Assembly: GCF_900119795.1 (NCBI RefSeq)
Contig: NZ_LT634361.1
Span: 3,333,001 to 3,397,000, forward strand
DNA length: 64,000 nt
DNA from: Tenacibaculum maritimum NCIMB 2154
GTDB taxonomy: Bacteria; Bacteroidota; Bacteroidia; Flavobacteriales; Flavobacteriaceae
Direction: 5' to 3'
Of the stretch, positions 62,870-64,000 are shown piece after piece; positions within the stretch are counted from its first letter, which is position 1; every line of letters begins with the position of its first letter. The notes beneath the pieces are model-generated. The model ran no database searches. It saw only the letters and a program-made list of their open reading frames with translations, and had not been told where the DNA came from. A program made the position numbers and the translations under genes.

Positions 62870-63988
62870 ATGAAAAAAGTAGCATTAATAACAGGAATTA
62901 CCGGCCAGGATGGAGCTTATTTAAGTGAATTCCTATTAAAAAAAGGATACGAAGTTCATGGAATAAAAAGAAGATCTTCTAGTTTCAATACTCATAGAAT
63001 TGACCACCTATACCAAGACCCTCATGTAGAAAACAGAAACTTTTTCTTACACTATGGAGATATGACAGATGGTACTAATCTTACCAGAATAATTCAGCAA
63101 ATACAGCCTGATGAAATTTATAACTTAGCCGCCATGAGCCACGTACATGTTTCATTTGAAACTCCTGAATATACGGCTAATGTTGATGGGCTAGGTACTT
63201 TGCGTTTGTTAGAAGCTATTAGAATTTTAAACCTTGAAAAGAAAACAAGAATTTATCAAGCTTCAACTTCTGAATTATATGGAAAAGTTCAAGAAGTTCC
63301 TCAAACGGAAACCACTCCTTTTTACCCCAGAAGCCCATACGGGGTTGCTAAAATGTATGCATACTGGATTACCGTAAATTATAGGGAAGCTTATAATATA
63401 TATGCTTGTAATGGCATTCTATTCAATCATGAATCTCCCATACGAGGAGAAACGTTTGTTACTAGAAAAATAACAAGAGCTATTGCTAAAATTGCTCTTG
63501 GGTTACAAGATAAAGTTTACTTAGGTAATTTAGATGCTCAAAGAGATTGGGGGCATGCTAAAGACTATGTAAGAATGATGTGGATGATTTTACAGGCTGA
63601 TGCTCCTGAAGATTGGGTTATAGCCACTGGTAAAACAACAAAGGTAAGAGACCTTATTAAAATGGCTTTCAATCAAGTAGGCATTGAAATAGAATTCAAA
63701 GGAACAGGGAAAGAAGAAAAAGGCTTTATTAAATCTTGCAATAATCCTGAATATCAAGTTAAAATTGGAAAAGAAGTAATTTCAATTGACCCTCATTATT
63801 ATAGACCTACAGAAGTAGATTTACTTATTGGAGATGCTTCTAAAGCTAAACAAAAACTAGGGTGGATTCCTGAATATTCATTAAACGAAATGGTTAAAGA
63901 AATGGTACAAAATGATCTTTCATTAGTTAAAAAGGAAATATACTTACAACAAGGGGGCTTCGTTAACAAAGAATATTTTGGAAACTAA
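62870..63988 (+). CDS. gmd: GDP-mannose 4,6-dehydratase
   Basis: 372 residues, short-chain extended SDR. Converts GDP-mannose to GDP-4-keto-6-deoxymannose for fucose, rhamnose or perosamine in surface polysaccharide. NADP site [19 protein letters not shown], then [46 protein letters not shown], catalytic [19 protein letters not shown] and [20 protein letters not shown] are all diagnostic. The stop codon is 2 bp from another ATG at the window edge. Confidence 0.97.
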   Translation: MKKVALITGITGQDGAYLSEFLLKKGYEVHGIKRRSSSFNTHRIDHLYQDPHVENRNFFLHYGDMTDGTNLTRIIQQIQPDEIYNLAAMSHVHVSFETPEYTANVDGLGTLRLLEAIRILNLEKKTRIYQASTSELYGKVQEVPQTETTPFYPRSPYGVAKMYAYWITVNYREAYNIYACNGILFNHESPIRGETFVTRKITRAIAKIALGLQDKVYLGNLDAQRDWGHAKDYVRMMWMILQADAPEDWVIATGKTTKVRDLIKMAFNQVGIEIEFKGTGKEEKGFIKSCNNPEYQVKIGKEVISIDPHYYRPTEVDLLIGDASKAKQKLGWIPEYSLNEMVKEMVQNDLSLVKKEIYLQQGGFVNKEYFGN

Positions 63989-63990
63989 TT

Positions 63991-64000
63991 ATGAAAATTT
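63991..64000 (+). CDS. Start of a further gene (3 codons visible)
   Basis: ATGAAAATTT follows the gmd stop by 2 bp; the tight spacing suggests the next gene of the same operon. GDP-fucose synthase (fcl) would be the usual neighbour, but only Met-Lys-Ile can be read. Confidence 0.35.

Noticed and set aside
1..64000. CRISPR arrays, tRNA/rRNA genes, IS elements, prophage
   Set aside because: No regularly spaced repeats, cloverleaf-like sequences, transposases, integrases or phage structural genes were recognised.

Overview
The window is chromosomal DNA from a member of the Bacteroidota, almost certainly a marine-type Flavobacteriaceae (a Tenacibaculum/Polaribacter-like genome is my guess). The DNA is strongly AT-rich. 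Promoters carry the Bacteroidota -7 box TAnnTTTG, sometimes with a -33 TTG, and genes lack Shine-Dalgarno sequences. Three secreted proteins end in type IX secretion (T9SS) sorting domains. Several families present are largely restricted to this phylum: DUF4292, HU-CCDC81/SPOR proteins, DUF6909, DUF3109 and a GreA-like protein. I see no rRNA, tRNA, IS element, prophage or CRISPR array.

Layout. 1-13 kb is core metabolism: a pgk fragment, moaE, two GNAT acetyltransferases, an AddB-like nuclease, a nitrilase-family amidase, Mn-type superoxide dismutase, fructose-1,6-bisphosphatase, aspartate kinase, a fused amino-acid-lipid acyltransferase, an FAD protein with MarC, and DUF3109. 13-22 kb holds a T9SS-secreted BNR/PA protein and a dNTP block (dgt, nrdA, nrdB, thioredoxin) with a consensus DnaA box upstream of nrdB. 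22-34 kb has two lipoprotein peptidases (S9 and M13), RimB-like/RimK with an ABC ATPase, a Gre-like factor, a DAO oxidoreductase, an AlbA_2 protein, an SDR and lipoproteins. 34-41 kb holds two secreted metalloproteases of different catalytic clans (M4 and M43) that share an almost identical 1.16-kb accessory segment. 41-51.5 kb has a fused peptide ABC ATPase, a sugar nucleotidyltransferase-TPR-DUF4292-EnvC-like cell-envelope operon, a thioesterase, an HU/SPOR protein, DprA and an EamA transporter. 51.5-54.8 kb is a signalling island. 54.8-64 kb carries glpK, a structured RNA, glutaryl-CoA dehydrogenase, rnpA with a C-terminal processing protease, DUF6909, and the start of a polysaccharide locus (Wzz-like protein, gmd).

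The most interesting region is 51.55-54.73 kb. A 42-residue acidic peptide gene too short for usual gene callers is followed by a TPR sensor kinase, a response regulator with a divergent DNA-binding domain, and then two tandem units that each look like activator site, promoter, about 75-85-nt RNA and terminator. The two units repeat with an exact 182-bp period. Each has two CGGAAA half-sites 22 bp apart, placed 57 bp before the -7 box, and each predicted RNA carries ATTGGGG(G)AA at the same offset. I propose that the response regulator drives these twin small RNAs. The peptide mRNA leader has a C6 tract that could pair with their G-tracts, which is speculative.

Other noncoding signals are a predicted 175-nt rod-like RNA (56.43-56.60 kb, 6S-like in shape) and a 42-bp ATAC-rich element found both upstream of the M4 protease promoter and upstream of an orphan promoter that leads only to a terminator.
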